Below are positions 19,185 through 28,038 of a stretch of DNA of 64,000 nucleotides, piece after piece. Below the pieces are notes generated by a model. It ran no database searches. It worked only from the letters and a program-made list of their open reading frames with translations, and was not told the DNA's origin. Each line of letters begins with the position of its first letter. Position 1 is the first letter of the stretch. Origin of the DNA: Pseudogemmobacter faecipullorum (GTDB taxonomy: Bacteria > Pseudomonadota > Alphaproteobacteria > Rhodobacterales > Rhodobacteraceae); NCBI RefSeq assembly GCF_020539525.1, contig NZ_JACDXX010000017.1, positions 25,009 to 89,008 of the forward strand. The letters are read 5' to 3'. The position numbers and the translations under genes are program-made.

Positions 19185-19928
19185 TCAGATCATGGCATGT
19201 CCCAGGGCGATTGTTGCCAGCCCGGCCAGCAGGCAGACCACGAAGCGGCGGAACCCGGCCGGATCGGCGGCGATAAAGCGGCGCGCCCCGAGGAAATTGC
19301 CCAGCAAGGCAACCGGCAGAAAGAGCGCGGTCGCGAGGAAAGTCTCACGCGTGACCATTCCCGAGAGGGTGAACATCGGAATGCTCAGCACATCAAGCAG
19401 CGGGAAATAGGCGATCAGCGTGGCGCGAAACACATTGGCCGGAATCGGCTGGGCGGCAAAGAAGGCCGCCACCGGCAGCCCGCCCATCCCCGGGCCATTG
19501 GCCAGGCCCGAGGCCAGGCCGGCGATGAAATTACCCCGCAGCCCCGCCGGTTTCGTCATGCGCCAGCCCCGCATCAGCACCAGACACATCAGAAGCACAA
19601 ACCCGGCAATCGCGCCGCGCGCCCAGGCCTCGGGCAGCGAGACCAGCGCCCAGATCCCCGGCGGCATGGCAATGGCGGCACCCAGCAGCAGCGGCCGGAT
19701 CCGGCCCCAGTCAATCTCGTCCCGCGAGGCGCGCCAGAGCTGAGCCGACAGCAGAAATTCGCAAAGCAGCGCCACGGCCACGAAATGCAGCGGATGGGTG
19801 ACCAGACTGGCCGCCGTCACCACCAGCGCCGCAAAGCCAAAGCCGGAATATCCCCGCACCAGGCCGGCAATGAAAACCGCAAGCCCGATCCAGAGCATGC
19901 CGGCAAATGTCAGATCATAGGGTATCAT
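19185..19928 (-). CDS. TauE/SafE-family permease (putative sulfite exporter)
   Basis: A 247-residue inner-membrane protein with about eight hydrophobic segments. The opening [16 protein letters not shown] and the repeat-half FIAGLASGLANGPGMGG are characteristic of TauE/SafE permeases, proposed to export sulfite or sulfoacetate-type anions. It precedes soeABC by about 135 bases on the same strand. An organism that releases sulfite from organosulfonates could either oxidise it with SoeABC or export it with this protein. No sulfonate-degrading enzyme is in the window, so the sulfite link is inference from family and neighbours. Confidence 0.82.
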   Translation of the reverse strand: MIPYDLTFAGMLWIGLAVFIAGLVRGYSGFGFAALVVTAASLVTHPLHFVAVALLCEFLLSAQLWRASRDEIDWGRIRPLLLGAAIAMPPGIWALVSLPEAWARGAIAGFVLLMCLVLMRGWRMTKPAGLRGNFIAGLASGLANGPGMGGLPVAAFFAAQPIPANVFRATLIAYFPLLDVLSIPMFTLSGMVTRETFLATALFLPVALLGNFLGARRFIAADPAGFRRFVVCLLAGLATIALGHAMI

Positions 19929-20058
19929 TTATCTTCATCGCAACAGAGGGACGGCCGGTAAGCCCTTACATTGCGCCTCACTCTGGTCAGCGCAGCGCAG
20001 TGCGGTAGGGCCAGTGGCCCGGGGCAGATAGCGCCAGTGCCGGGCGCCTCAGAGACGC

Positions 20059-21543
20059 TCAGCCGCCCTGAACCGCCAGAGCCCGGGCGATTTTGGCAAT
20101 GCCTTCGGGAATACGGCCCGGCTGGATCGAGGAATAGGCGAGGCGGTAGAAATTCTGCTCGGCCCGGGCCGGGTCAAAGAAACTGCGACCAGGCTCGATC
20201 AGCACCCCCTCATGGCGCAGGGCGCGGGCGACCAGGCTGGTATCGACGCCCTCGCGCGCGCGCATCCAGAAAGACGAGCCGCCATAGCCGCCCTGCCCGG
20301 CAATGGTCAGCCCCTCGGCGGCGATCGCCTCTTCCATCACCTGGCGGCGGCGGCGGAAAGCGGTGCGCATCCGGTTGATCAGCGCATCATAATGCCCCTC
20401 GGCGAGGAAATAGGCGACGGTGCGCTGGATATGGCCGGGCGGATGTTTGAGCACCATTGAGCGCAAAGCCCGGGCCTCGGCGATAAAATCAGGCGGGCCA
20501 ACCAGATAACCGAGCCGCATGCCCGGAAAGATCGATTTCGAGAACGAACCGGCATAGATCACCCGCCCGGCCTTATCGAGCGATTTCAGCGCCGGAGAGA
20601 CCGGTTTGAGGAAGCTCATCTCAAATTCGTAATCATCCTCGATGATCACGAAATCCTCATGGCTGGCGGCCTCGAGCAGCTTGAGCCGCCGCTCGAGCGG
20701 CATGGTGGCATTGGTGGGCGACTGATGCGAGGGGGTGACGAACACCACATCGCCCTGGCGTGCCCTGCCGGTCAGGGCCTGAACCGGCAGCCCGCCCTCA
20801 TCAACATCAAGCGACAAAATCCCGGCGCCGGTGATATCGAGCAACCGGCGCATCCCGGAATAACAGGGATTTTCAATCACCGCGCGATGCCCGGCCCCCT
20901 CGGGCAGCAGGATCTGCGAGGCCATCCAGAGCGCATTCTGCGCCCCCATGGTCAGCAGCACCTCATCGGGGCCTGCGGCAATGCCGCGGCGCGGCAGAAT
21001 CACCCGCAGCACCTGTTCGATCAGCGCCGGATCATCGCGCTCATAGAAATCGGCGGTCAGCGCGCCGAAATCGCGCCGCCCCAGCGCCCGCAGGGCACAG
21101 GCGCGCCAGTTCTGATGATCAAACAGCGCCGGATCGGTCTGGCCATAGATGAAGGGCCAGGGGTAGCGCTCCCAGTCCTCGGGCCGCTCGACGCCCTGCA
21201 TGGCGCGGCTGAAACGCCCGCCCGAAAAGGCGAGATAATCGACCTCTTCAGCCGGGCGGGCCGGTGAGGGAAATTCCGGCGCGCGCGGCGCATTCTCCGA
21301 GACATAATAGCCCGAGCGCCCGCGCGAGGTCAGATAATCCGAGGAGACCAGATCGCCGTAAGCCAGGGTCACGGTGATACGGCTGATGCCGAGATGCCCG
21401 GCCAGACCGCGCGAAGAGGGCATACGCTGGCCGGGGCGGAACCGGCCCGAGAGGATGCCATCGGTGACCATGGCGCGGATCCGGCTCTGCAAAGTGCCCG
21501 CGCCGCCCGATGCGAGGAAAAAGGCTTCTACCGGAATCGTCAT
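20059..21543 (-). CDS. MocR-family (GntR/aminotransferase) transcriptional regulator
   Basis: A 494-residue fusion of an N-terminal GntR winged helix (residues about 10-85, with ILSGRFRPGQRMPSSRGLAGHL) and a class I aminotransferase domain. The PLP lysine is in SFSKSIFPGMRLGY near residue 320. MocR regulators bind PLP and often an amino compound, and control nearby genes. TauR, the taurine regulator of Rhodobacter-type bacteria, belongs to this family. Here the gene lies upstream of the TauE permease and soeABC on the same strand, so control of that cluster is plausible but unproven. Confidence 0.88.
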   Translation of the reverse strand: MTIPVEAFFLASGGAGTLQSRIRAMVTDGILSGRFRPGQRMPSSRGLAGHLGISRITVTLAYGDLVSSDYLTSRGRSGYYVSENAPRAPEFPSPARPAEEVDYLAFSGGRFSRAMQGVERPEDWERYPWPFIYGQTDPALFDHQNWRACALRALGRRDFGALTADFYERDDPALIEQVLRVILPRRGIAAGPDEVLLTMGAQNALWMASQILLPEGAGHRAVIENPCYSGMRRLLDITGAGILSLDVDEGGLPVQALTGRARQGDVVFVTPSHQSPTNATMPLERRLKLLEAASHEDFVIIEDDYEFEMSFLKPVSPALKSLDKAGRVIYAGSFSKSIFPGMRLGYLVGPPDFIAEARALRSMVLKHPPGHIQRTVAYFLAEGHYDALINRMRTAFRRRRQVMEEAIAAEGLTIAGQGGYGGSSFWMRAREGVDTSLVARALRHEGVLIEPGRSFFDPARAEQNFYRLAYSSIQPGRIPEGIAKIARALAVQGG

Positions 21544-21618
21544 TCTGGACCTGTCGCGCCATCAATCCGGATGCAGCGAGCGGTGTTCTGCGGCAGTTTG
21601 TCAAGAGCGCATGACCCA

Positions 21619-21672
21619 GGCAGATGAAAGGGTAAGCCCTTCATCTGTCTTTCTTATCCCGCGCTTATCCCG
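21619..21672. repeat. Dispersed 3'-end element, copy E, with hairpin
   Basis: CAGATGAAAGGG-TAAG-CCCTTCATCTG at 21621-21647 forms an 11-bp stem with one bulge, followed by TTCTTATCCC and GCTTATCCCGGG. It lies downstream of the minus-strand lipoprotein gene, where it could terminate transcription. Confidence 0.6.
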
Positions 21673-21698
21673 GGCAGGGGCTGAGAGACGCGGCAGGC

Positions 21699-22169
21699 TT
21701 ATCTGCCGTAGATCGTCAGTTCCGGCAGCGAGGTCAGCGAAAGGCCCAGCGCCTGATAGGCCGAAAGCGAGAGCAGCGCCCCGCCACTGCCCGGACGCAA
21801 CTCCAGCGCCAGAGATTTGCCATCCGGTCCGGTGACCCGGCCCGGGCCTTTGGCCGGGATCAGCACGCTCTGCACCCAGAGACCGGCCTCGGCCGGGGGG
21901 CCGAGCGCGACCACGGCTTTGCCGAGCGCCCGCTCGCCCGAGGCGACCGGGGCGGCAAGGGCCGCCGCTTTTTCCGCCGCAGAGGTCCGGTCCAGCGCCG
22001 CGGCACTGGTGCCCCCGCCGCCGAGCGGCGTGCTGGTCACGGCGGGGGCAAATTCCTTTGCCAGATCGCCGGAACTACCCTGAGCAGAGGGGCTGCCTTT
22101 GCCGTCGAAAACGGAACAGGCCGAGAGGCCAAACATCAGCGGGAGGAGAAGAAATGCGCGCATCATCAT
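21699..22169 (-). CDS. Small lipoprotein of unknown function
   Basis: A 156-residue protein with a lipoprotein signal: hydrophobic FLLLPLMFG followed by the lipobox LSAC near residues 13-16. The mature part has an Ala/Gly/Ser-rich linker, then a compact C-terminal domain with ALGPPAEAGLWVQSVLI, GKSLALELRPGSGG and LPELTIYGR. I recall similar small proteins in Rhodobacteraceae carrying a misleading galactarate-dehydratase label; nothing here supports a catalytic role. Three adjacent ATG codons (22169, 22166, 22163) could start it. A longer frame without a signal peptide at its start was not used. It is divergent from moaA. Confidence 0.75.
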   Translation of the reverse strand: MMMRAFLLLPLMFGLSACSVFDGKGSPSAQGSSGDLAKEFAPAVTSTPLGGGGTSAAALDRTSAAEKAAALAAPVASGERALGKAVVALGPPAEAGLWVQSVLIPAKGPGRVTGPDGKSLALELRPGSGGALLSLSAYQALGLSLTSLPELTIYGR

Positions 22170-22264
22170 AGCCGCGAGACTAGGCGCAGCCCTGCCGGCC
22201 CGCAACTGCTGCTTTTCATGCTTTGCCGCTTGTGGCGGGGGCTTGCTGATCCTAGCTTACCCTC

Positions 22265-23278
22265 ATGATGCACCCTGCCCCGCTTATCGATCCCTTCGCC
22301 CGCGCCATCCGCTATCTGCGGGTCTCGGTCACTGATCGCTGCGATTTCCGCTGCACCTATTGCATGGCCGAGCATATGACGTTTCTGCCCAAGGCAGAAC
22401 TGCTGACGCTCGAGGAGCTGGACCGGCTCTGCTCGGCTTTCATCGGTCTCGGGGTGTCGAAACTGCGCATCACCGGCGGAGAGCCACTGGTGCGGCGTGG
22501 CATCATGACGTTTTTTGAGGCCATGGCCCGGCATTTGCAGAGCGGCGCGCTGGAAGAGCTGACGCTCACCACCAATGGCAGCCAGCTGGCAAAATATGCC
22601 GCGCCGCTGGCCGCGGTCGGGGTGCGGCGGATCAATGTCTCGCTCGACACGCTTGATCCGGAGAAATTCGCCCAGATCACCCGCTGGGGCCGGCTGAATC
22701 AGGTGCTCGAGGGCATTGCCGCCGCCAAAGCCGCCGGGCTGCGGGTCAAGATCAACACCGTGGCCCTGAAGGGCTTTAATGATGGTGAGGTGTTCAGCCT
22801 GCTCGACTGGTGCGCGCGTGAGGGCCATGATCTGACCTTTATCGAGGTCATGCCGATGGGCGATCTGGGCAATGAGAACCGGCTTGATCAGTATCTCAGC
22901 CTGCGCGATCTGCGCGCCGGGCTTGCCACCAGGCTGACCCTGACCGATCTGGCCGAGCGCACCGGCGGACCGGCGCGCTATATGCGGGTTGAGGAAACCG
23001 GGCAGAAGATCGGCTTTATCACGCCGCTGACCCATAATTTCTGTGAAAGCTGCAACCGGGTGCGGCTGACCTGCACCGGCCAGCTTTATATGTGCCTCGG
23101 CCAGGAGGATATGATGGATCTGCGCGCCCCGCTGCGCAGCCATCCCGATCAGCCAGAGCAGCTTGAACAGGCCATAAGGGCGGCGATTGCCCGTAAACCG
23201 AAAGGCCATGATTTCGATTACAGCCGCCAGGTGATCGGCGGACAAATGTCGCGCCATATGAGCCATACCGGCGGCTGA
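22265..23278 (+). CDS. moaA: GTP 3',8-cyclase, molybdenum cofactor biosynthesis
   Basis: A 337-residue radical-SAM enzyme that starts molybdopterin synthesis by converting GTP to 3',8-cyclo-GTP. The SAM cluster cysteines are C26, C30 and C33 in CDFRCTYC. The second cluster is C260, C263 and C277. GGEPLVRRG is the SAM-binding GGE motif. The C-terminal GG pair needed by MoaA is present (SHTGG). Its product is required by molybdoenzymes such as the SoeA-like protein encoded about 3 kb away. A second ATG follows the first directly; either could be used. Confidence 0.96.
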   Translation: MMHPAPLIDPFARAIRYLRVSVTDRCDFRCTYCMAEHMTFLPKAELLTLEELDRLCSAFIGLGVSKLRITGGEPLVRRGIMTFFEAMARHLQSGALEELTLTTNGSQLAKYAAPLAAVGVRRINVSLDTLDPEKFAQITRWGRLNQVLEGIAAAKAAGLRVKINTVALKGFNDGEVFSLLDWCAREGHDLTFIEVMPMGDLGNENRLDQYLSLRDLRAGLATRLTLTDLAERTGGPARYMRVEETGQKIGFITPLTHNFCESCNRVRLTCTGQLYMCLGQEDMMDLRAPLRSHPDQPEQLEQAIRAAIARKPKGHDFDYSRQVIGGQMSRHMSHTGG

Positions 23279-23291
23279 GACCGCTGCGCCC

Positions 23292-23366
23292 GCCAGAGAG
23301 ACGGGTGATAACAGACAGGCGGGTGCCAGAGAGACGGGTGCCGGAGAGACGCGTGCCGGAGGCGCA
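23292..23366 (+). repeat. 15-bp imperfect direct repeats after moaA
   Basis: GCCAGAGAGACGGGT at 23292 and 23325, then GCCGGAGAGACGCGT at 23340 and the start of a further unit at 23355. The first two units are separated by 18 unrelated bases. The array lies between moaA and hemP. Confidence 0.8.
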
Positions 23367-23448
23367 TTCCCTCGCCCCCGGCACCCGCAATCCGCCAAAG
23401 ACGCCGCGAGGGAAACCCGGCGCCGGTCGGAAGCCGCAGATCTGTCGC

Positions 23449-23619
23449 TTATTTGGTCAGGATCAGCTTGCCCTGGCGGGTGATGCGCAGAGTATAGACC
23501 TGCCCGTCCAGCACGATCCGCGCCAGCGAGCCGCCCTCGGTCAGCACCCGTGCCTCATGCACCGGAGTGGCATCGCCCTGCAGCCAGGGCGTCAGCATTG
23601 GCTCATGCTGGATGTTCAT
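23449..23619 (-). CDS. hemP: Hemin uptake protein HemP
   Basis: A 56-residue protein with the compact HemP core: VHEARVLTEGGSLARIVLDG and VYTLRITRQGKLILTK. HemP proteins are small, iron-regulated and linked to haem uptake or use; the mechanism is not settled. I set the start at the ATG at 23619, preceded by GGGGA at seven bases. An in-frame GTG at 23637 with GGAGG ten bases upstream is an alternative that adds six residues. No Fur or Irr box could be recognised with certainty. The gene is divergent from the M24 peptidase and dpp operon. Confidence 0.88.
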   Translation of the reverse strand: MNIQHEPMLTPWLQGDATPVHEARVLTEGGSLARIVLDGQVYTLRITRQGKLILTK

Positions 23620-23960
23620 CTCACTATCCCCATTCACTCGATCTAGGCCTCCGGAGCCGGTTGCGAACCGGTTTTCCGGCCAAAAGGCATCATGGACAGA
23701 AGACCGGCACCGATGCCCGCGGTGAGCCGGGCGATGATGGCGATGATTCTGTGCGATTCCTGCTGATATTGCTGGCTGACCCCGGGGGGTTCGCTGTTCT
23801 GCGATAATTCCTGACTGATTTACTTTTTTCTGTCAAGATAGCATATGACTCCTGGCTTCTGCCGCGCCCTCGCCCGGCACGCGCGCTTTGCCACAGGCTC
23901 TGCCACTTGAAACCCGGACCAATCGGGTTCATTTTTCCCCGCGTTTTTTCCTGAGGATCG
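23620..23960. other. Divergent intergenic region with a coding-like but start-less frame
   Basis: Between hemP (minus) and the M24 peptidase (plus). On the minus strand, 23819 to 23643 is open for 58 codons ending in TAG. It has typical local codon use and encodes a polar start followed by a hydrophobic helix (HRIIAIIARLTAGIGAGLLS), but the only ATG codons lie near its end. A TAA closes it upstream. A TTGACA hexamer on the minus strand just upstream could be a -35 element, with no clear -10. The rest holds nothing I can name. Confidence 0.4.
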
Positions 23961-25196
23961 ATGATGAGCCAGAATAATTCCGGCGGTGCGGGCCAGGGGC
24001 CTGATTTTGACAGCGCTCTGAAGCGGTTTGCTCCGGTCTCGGCCCCGCCGGTCAGCCTGGCTGAATTCGCGGCGCGGCGGGCAGAGCTGCAAAGCCGGAT
24101 GCAGGCGGCAGGGATCGGCGCGACCTGGCTCGATGCCTCCTCCTCGCTGCGGTATTTCTGCGGCCATGAGCTGGGACTGTCCGAGCGCATTCACGGCGCA
24201 CTGGTGCCGGCAAGGGGCGAAGTGGTGCATATCAGCCCCTGCTTTGAGGAGCCGAAACTGCGCACTTTGCTGCGCGAGCCCGGTCAGATTGCCACCTGGG
24301 AGGAGGATGAGGATCCTTTCACCCTGATCGCAGATCTGACCCGCAAACTGGGTGGCACCGATGCCCTGCTGGCCCTGGATCAGGCCACCCCCTATGCTTT
24401 TGCTGCGCCGCTGACCGAGGCCATGGCCGGGCGCGTCACCAGCGCCAGACAGCTGATTGCCGGCATCCGCCAGATCAAATCCCCCACCGAAATCGCCATC
24501 ATTCAGACCGCGATGAACGCCAGCTGGCAGGTCCATAAAGCCGTCTGGCAGGGGCTGCGCCCGGGCATCAGCACCACCGAAACCTGCGCCTTCATCCGCG
24601 CCGCGCACCGGGCCATGGGGCTGAAGCCTTTGTTTGAGGCGGCGCAGTTTGGCGAGGCTACCGCCTATCCGCATGGCGTGCCCGAGCCGCAGATCCTGCA
24701 ACCCGGCGATATGGTTCTGATTGATATGGGCGCCATATTGCATGGCTATCCCTCTGATATCACGCGCAGCTATGTTTTCGGCCCGCCCAGCCGGCGCCAG
24801 TCTGAGCTCTGGCAGGCCGAATATGCGGCGCAGAGCGCGGCCTTTGCAGCGGCACAGATCGGCACGCCCTGTGAAGCGGTCGATCAGGCCGCGCGTGACA
24901 GCCTGAGCGCGGCGGGATTTGGCCCGGGCTATGCCCTGCCGGGCCTGCCGCATCGCACCGGCCATGGATTGGGCCTCGACATCCATGAAGATCCTTATAT
25001 CGTCAAAGGCAACCGGACAAAGCTTCAGCCCGGAATGTGCTTCTCGATCGAACCGATGCTGTGCCTTTATGGCGAATGCGGCATCAGACTGGAGGACATT
25101 GTCTATATGACGGATGAAGGGCCGCGCTGGTTCTGCCCGCCTGCTGAATCGCCCGTGACGCCCTTCGGCAGCGATGACTACACATTGCCACTCTGA
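23961..25196 (+). CDS. M24-family metallopeptidase (Xaa-Pro aminopeptidase/dipeptidase type)
   Basis: A 411-residue pita-bread-fold protein with a creatinase-like N-domain (about 35-165) and an M24 catalytic domain. The five expected metal ligands are present: D in VLIDMGA, D in SDITRS, H in GHGLGLDIHE, E in SIEPML and E in RLEDIV. Such enzymes cleave X-Pro bonds or related substrates in the cytoplasm. It lies about 155 bases before a peptide ABC transporter operon on the same strand, consistent with breaking down imported peptides. Creatinase-type hydrolases share the fold, so exact substrate is unknown. The second ATG three bases on is an alternative start. Confidence 0.87.
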   Translation: MMSQNNSGGAGQGPDFDSALKRFAPVSAPPVSLAEFAARRAELQSRMQAAGIGATWLDASSSLRYFCGHELGLSERIHGALVPARGEVVHISPCFEEPKLRTLLREPGQIATWEEDEDPFTLIADLTRKLGGTDALLALDQATPYAFAAPLTEAMAGRVTSARQLIAGIRQIKSPTEIAIIQTAMNASWQVHKAVWQGLRPGISTTETCAFIRAAHRAMGLKPLFEAAQFGEATAYPHGVPEPQILQPGDMVLIDMGAILHGYPSDITRSYVFGPPSRRQSELWQAEYAAQSAAFAAAQIGTPCEAVDQAARDSLSAAGFGPGYALPGLPHRTGHGLGLDIHEDPYIVKGNRTKLQPGMCFSIEPMLCLYGECGIRLEDIVYMTDEGPRWFCPPAESPVTPFGSDDYTLPL

Positions 25197-25215
25197 CGCA
25201 GCGTTTTGACCAGCA

Positions 25216-25230
25216 GATTGACCGTCAATC
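25216..25230. promoter_or_regulatory. Palindrome upstream of the dpp operon (candidate operator)
   Basis: GATTGACCGTCAATC has perfect 6-base arms around a 3-base centre, 122 bases before the dppA start. It contains TTGACC, which could also serve as a -35 box. No regulator is identified. Confidence 0.35.
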
Positions 25231-25351
25231 TGTCAGAGTGCCCGCCCCTGGCCATATCCCTTATCCGGCCCAGGCTATAAAACAGTCACATATGACGGGG
25301 GCTCCAAGCCCCCGCGCAGATCTCCCAGCAGAGAGTGAAAGGACCTTTCGC

Positions 25352-26956
25352 ATGACCCTCTTCTCCCGCAGCCTGCTTGCCGCTTCGGCACTCGCCCTTT
25401 CGGCGGCTGCACCGGCCATGGCCAAGACATTTGTCTATTGCTCGGAAGCATCGCCCGAAGGCTTTGATCCCGGCCCCTATACCTCCGGCACCACTTTCGA
25501 TGCCTCGGCGCATCCGATGTACAACCGTCTGACCGAGTTCAAAAAAGGCACGACCGAAGTCGAGCCGGGCCTCGCGGAAAGCTGGGAAGTCTCGGAAGAC
25601 GGTACCGTCTATACCTTCAAGCTCCGTCAGGGCGTGAAATTCCATTCGAATGATGTCTTCACCCCCTCGCGCGATTTCAACGCCGATGACGTGATCTTCT
25701 CCTTCGAGCGTCAGGCCAGAGCCGACCACCCCTGGAACCAGTATACCCCGGGCATCACCTATGAGTATTTCAACTCGATGGAGATGCCGACCCTAGTGAA
25801 ATCGGTCGAGAAACTCGACGATTACACCATTAAGATCACCCTCTCCCAGGCCGAGGCGCCGTTCCTTGCCAACCTCGCCATGCCCTTCGCCTCGATCATG
25901 TCGGCAGAATATGCCGCGACCCTGGAAGCCAATGGCACCAAGGAAGATCTGAACAACAAGCCGATCGGTACCGGCCCCTTCACCTTCGTCGCCTATCAGA
26001 AAGACGCGGTGATCCGTTATGCCCGCAATGATCAGTACTGGGGCACCGCGCCGCTGATCGACACCCTGGTTTTCGCCATCACCCCGGATGCGGCTGTACG
26101 TCTGCAGAAGCTGAAAGCCGGCGAATGCCATCTGATGCCCTTCCCCTCGCCCGCCGATATCGAGTCGATGAAAGCCGACCCGAAGCTGAAAGTGGATGAG
26201 CAGGCCGGTCTGAACGTCGGCTACCTGGCCTATAACACCACGCTTGCGCCCTTCGACGACGCCCGCGTGCGTAAGGCGCTGAACATGGCCATCAATAAAG
26301 AAGCCATCGTTGAGGGCGTGTTCCAGGGCCATGCCGAAGCGGCAAAGAACCCGATCCCGCCGACCATGTGGTCGTATAATGACGCGATCCAGGACGACCC
26401 CTATGATCCGGAAGCCTCGAAGAAGCTGCTGGAAGAGGCCGGGGTCTCGGGCCTGACCATGCAGATCTGGGCGATGCCGGTGCAGCGCCCCTATATGCCC
26501 AATGCACGCCGCACCGCCGAGCTGATGCAGTCGGACCTGGCGGCCGTGGGCGTCAAAGCCGAGATCATCTCCTATGAATGGGGTGAATATCTCGACAAAT
26601 CCATGGAGCCGGGCCGCCCCGGTGCGGTTATCCTCGGCTGGACCGGCGATAACGGCGATCCGGATAACTTCCTCTCGGTTCTGCTGAGCTGCAGCGCAGC
26701 CCAGCCGGGCGGTGCAAACCGTGCCTTCTGGTGCAATGAAGAGTTCTCGGCCCTGCTCGCCAAGGCCAAAACCAGCTCGGATCCGGCAGAGCGCACCAAA
26801 CTCTATGAAGAGGCTCAGGTCATCTTCAAGGATCAGGCTCCCTGGTTCACCATTGCTCATTCGACGCAATATGTGCCGATGGCCGCGAATGTGACCGGCT
26901 TCGTGCAAAGCCCGCTTGGCGATTATACTTTCGAAACTGTGGACTTCGCCGAGTAA
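25352..26956 (+). CDS. dppA: Peptide/haem-type ABC transporter substrate-binding protein (DppA-like)
   Basis: A 534-residue periplasmic binding protein of the SBP_bac_5 family. A Sec signal (SRSLLAASALALSAAAPAMA) is cleaved before KTFVYC. The mature protein opens with FVYCSEASPEGFDPG and contains WEVSEDGTVYTFKLRQGVKFH and IGTGPFTF, which are typical of DppA. It would deliver dipeptides, and possibly haem or aminolevulinate as in E. coli DppA, to DppBCDF. I chose the ATG at 25352 because AAAGGA lies eight bases upstream and it gives a normal signal peptide. A strong hairpin separates it from dppB. Confidence 0.9.
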   Translation: MTLFSRSLLAASALALSAAAPAMAKTFVYCSEASPEGFDPGPYTSGTTFDASAHPMYNRLTEFKKGTTEVEPGLAESWEVSEDGTVYTFKLRQGVKFHSNDVFTPSRDFNADDVIFSFERQARADHPWNQYTPGITYEYFNSMEMPTLVKSVEKLDDYTIKITLSQAEAPFLANLAMPFASIMSAEYAATLEANGTKEDLNNKPIGTGPFTFVAYQKDAVIRYARNDQYWGTAPLIDTLVFAITPDAAVRLQKLKAGECHLMPFPSPADIESMKADPKLKVDEQAGLNVGYLAYNTTLAPFDDARVRKALNMAINKEAIVEGVFQGHAEAAKNPIPPTMWSYNDAIQDDPYDPEASKKLLEEAGVSGLTMQIWAMPVQRPYMPNARRTAELMQSDLAAVGVKAEIISYEWGEYLDKSMEPGRPGAVILGWTGDNGDPDNFLSVLLSCSAAQPGGANRAFWCNEEFSALLAKAKTSSDPAERTKLYEEAQVIFKDQAPWFTIAHSTQYVPMAANVTGFVQSPLGDYTFETVDFAE

Positions 26957-26981
26957 TCCCACACTCATGACTGCAACCGGA

Positions 26982-27007
26982 TGCGCGGGGGGATTATACC
27001 TCCCGCG
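26982..27007 (+). promoter_or_regulatory. Intercistronic hairpin between dppA and dppB
   Basis: GCGCGGGGGG, loop ATTATA, CCTCCCGCGC: a 10-bp stem with one G-T pair and no T-run after it. Such structures often protect the upstream binding-protein mRNA or lower downstream expression. Confidence 0.6.
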
Positions 27008-27030
27008 CCTCTCTTCTTAGGAACCAGCCA

Positions 27031-28038
27031 ATGGTGCGTTTCATTCTTTCCAAGTTACTCTGGCTGGTGCCGACCTTCCTCGGCATTACCATTGTCACCT
27101 TTGCCTTCCCCCGCTTTCTCAAAGGCGATCCGGTCCTGCTGATGGCGGGCGAGCGCGGCGTTACGCCCGAGCGCCATGCCGAACTGATGGCGCAGCTCGG
27201 CTTTGATAAGCCGGTGATCCTGCAGTATTTCGATTTCCTCGGAAATCTGCTGCAAGGCGATCTCGGCAATTCCCTGGTGACCAAAAAACCAGTGCTGACG
27301 GAATTCCTGTCGCTGTTCCCGGCGACGATCGAGCTTGGCTTCGTCGCCATTGTGATCGCGATCTGTATCGGCGTCCCGATTGGTGTGCTGGCCGCGATCA
27401 AACGCGGCTCCTGGTTCGATCAGATCTCGATGAGCGTGGCGCTGGTCGGCTTTTCGATGCCGATCTTCTGGTGGGGCCTGCTGCTGATCATCTTCTTCTC
27501 GGGCATCCTCGGCTGGACCCCGGTCTCGGGCCGGATCTCGCTGATGTATTACTTCCCCGATGTGACCGGCTTCATGCTGATCGACAGCCTGCTGTCGGGT
27601 GAGAAAGGCGCCTTTGCCTCGGCATTGCATCACCTGATCCTGCCTGCCGTGGTTCTGGCAACCATCCCGCTGGCGGTGATCGCGCGCCAGACCCGCTCGG
27701 CCATGCTCGAGGTGCTGGGCGAGGATTATGTCCGCACCGCCCGCGCCAAGGGCATGTCGCCCGCCCGTACGGTGGGCGTGCATGCTTTGCGCAATGCGAT
27801 GATCCCGGTGGTGACCACCATCGGTCTGCAGATCGGCGTGCTGCTGGCAGGGGCCATTCTGACCGAGACGATCTTCTCCTGGCCTGGCATCGGCAAATGG
27901 ATGATCGATTCCATCTCGCGCCGCGACTATCCGTCGGTGCAATCCGGCCTGCTGCTGATCGCAGCGGTGGTGATGCTGGTGAACCTGCTGGTTGACCTTA
28001 CCTATGGCCTTATCAATCCGAGGATCCGCAACAAATGA
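27031..28038 (+). CDS. dppB: Peptide ABC transporter permease DppB
   Basis: A 335-residue inner-membrane permease with an N-terminal helix (KLLWLVPTFLGITIVTF) and about five more after a periplasmic loop. The cytoplasmic EAA-type loop that contacts the ATPases is visible in EDYVRTARAKGMSPARTVGVH. The GAILTETIFSWPGIG and DYPSVQSG stretches are standard for DppB/OppB. It pairs with DppC to form the channel. The stop overlaps the dppC start by four bases. Confidence 0.93.
   Translation: MVRFILSKLLWLVPTFLGITIVTFAFPRFLKGDPVLLMAGERGVTPERHAELMAQLGFDKPVILQYFDFLGNLLQGDLGNSLVTKKPVLTEFLSLFPATIELGFVAIVIAICIGVPIGVLAAIKRGSWFDQISMSVALVGFSMPIFWWGLLLIIFFSGILGWTPVSGRISLMYYFPDVTGFMLIDSLLSGEKGAFASALHHLILPAVVLATIPLAVIARQTRSAMLEVLGEDYVRTARAKGMSPARTVGVHALRNAMIPVVTTIGLQIGVLLAGAILTETIFSWPGIGKWMIDSISRRDYPSVQSGLLLIAAVVMLVNLLVDLTYGLINPRIRNK

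Noticed and set aside
22166..23398. A 410-codon minus-strand frame opposite moaA
   Set aside because: MoaA on the plus strand has all catalytic cysteines and the C-terminal GG; the antisense frame has none.
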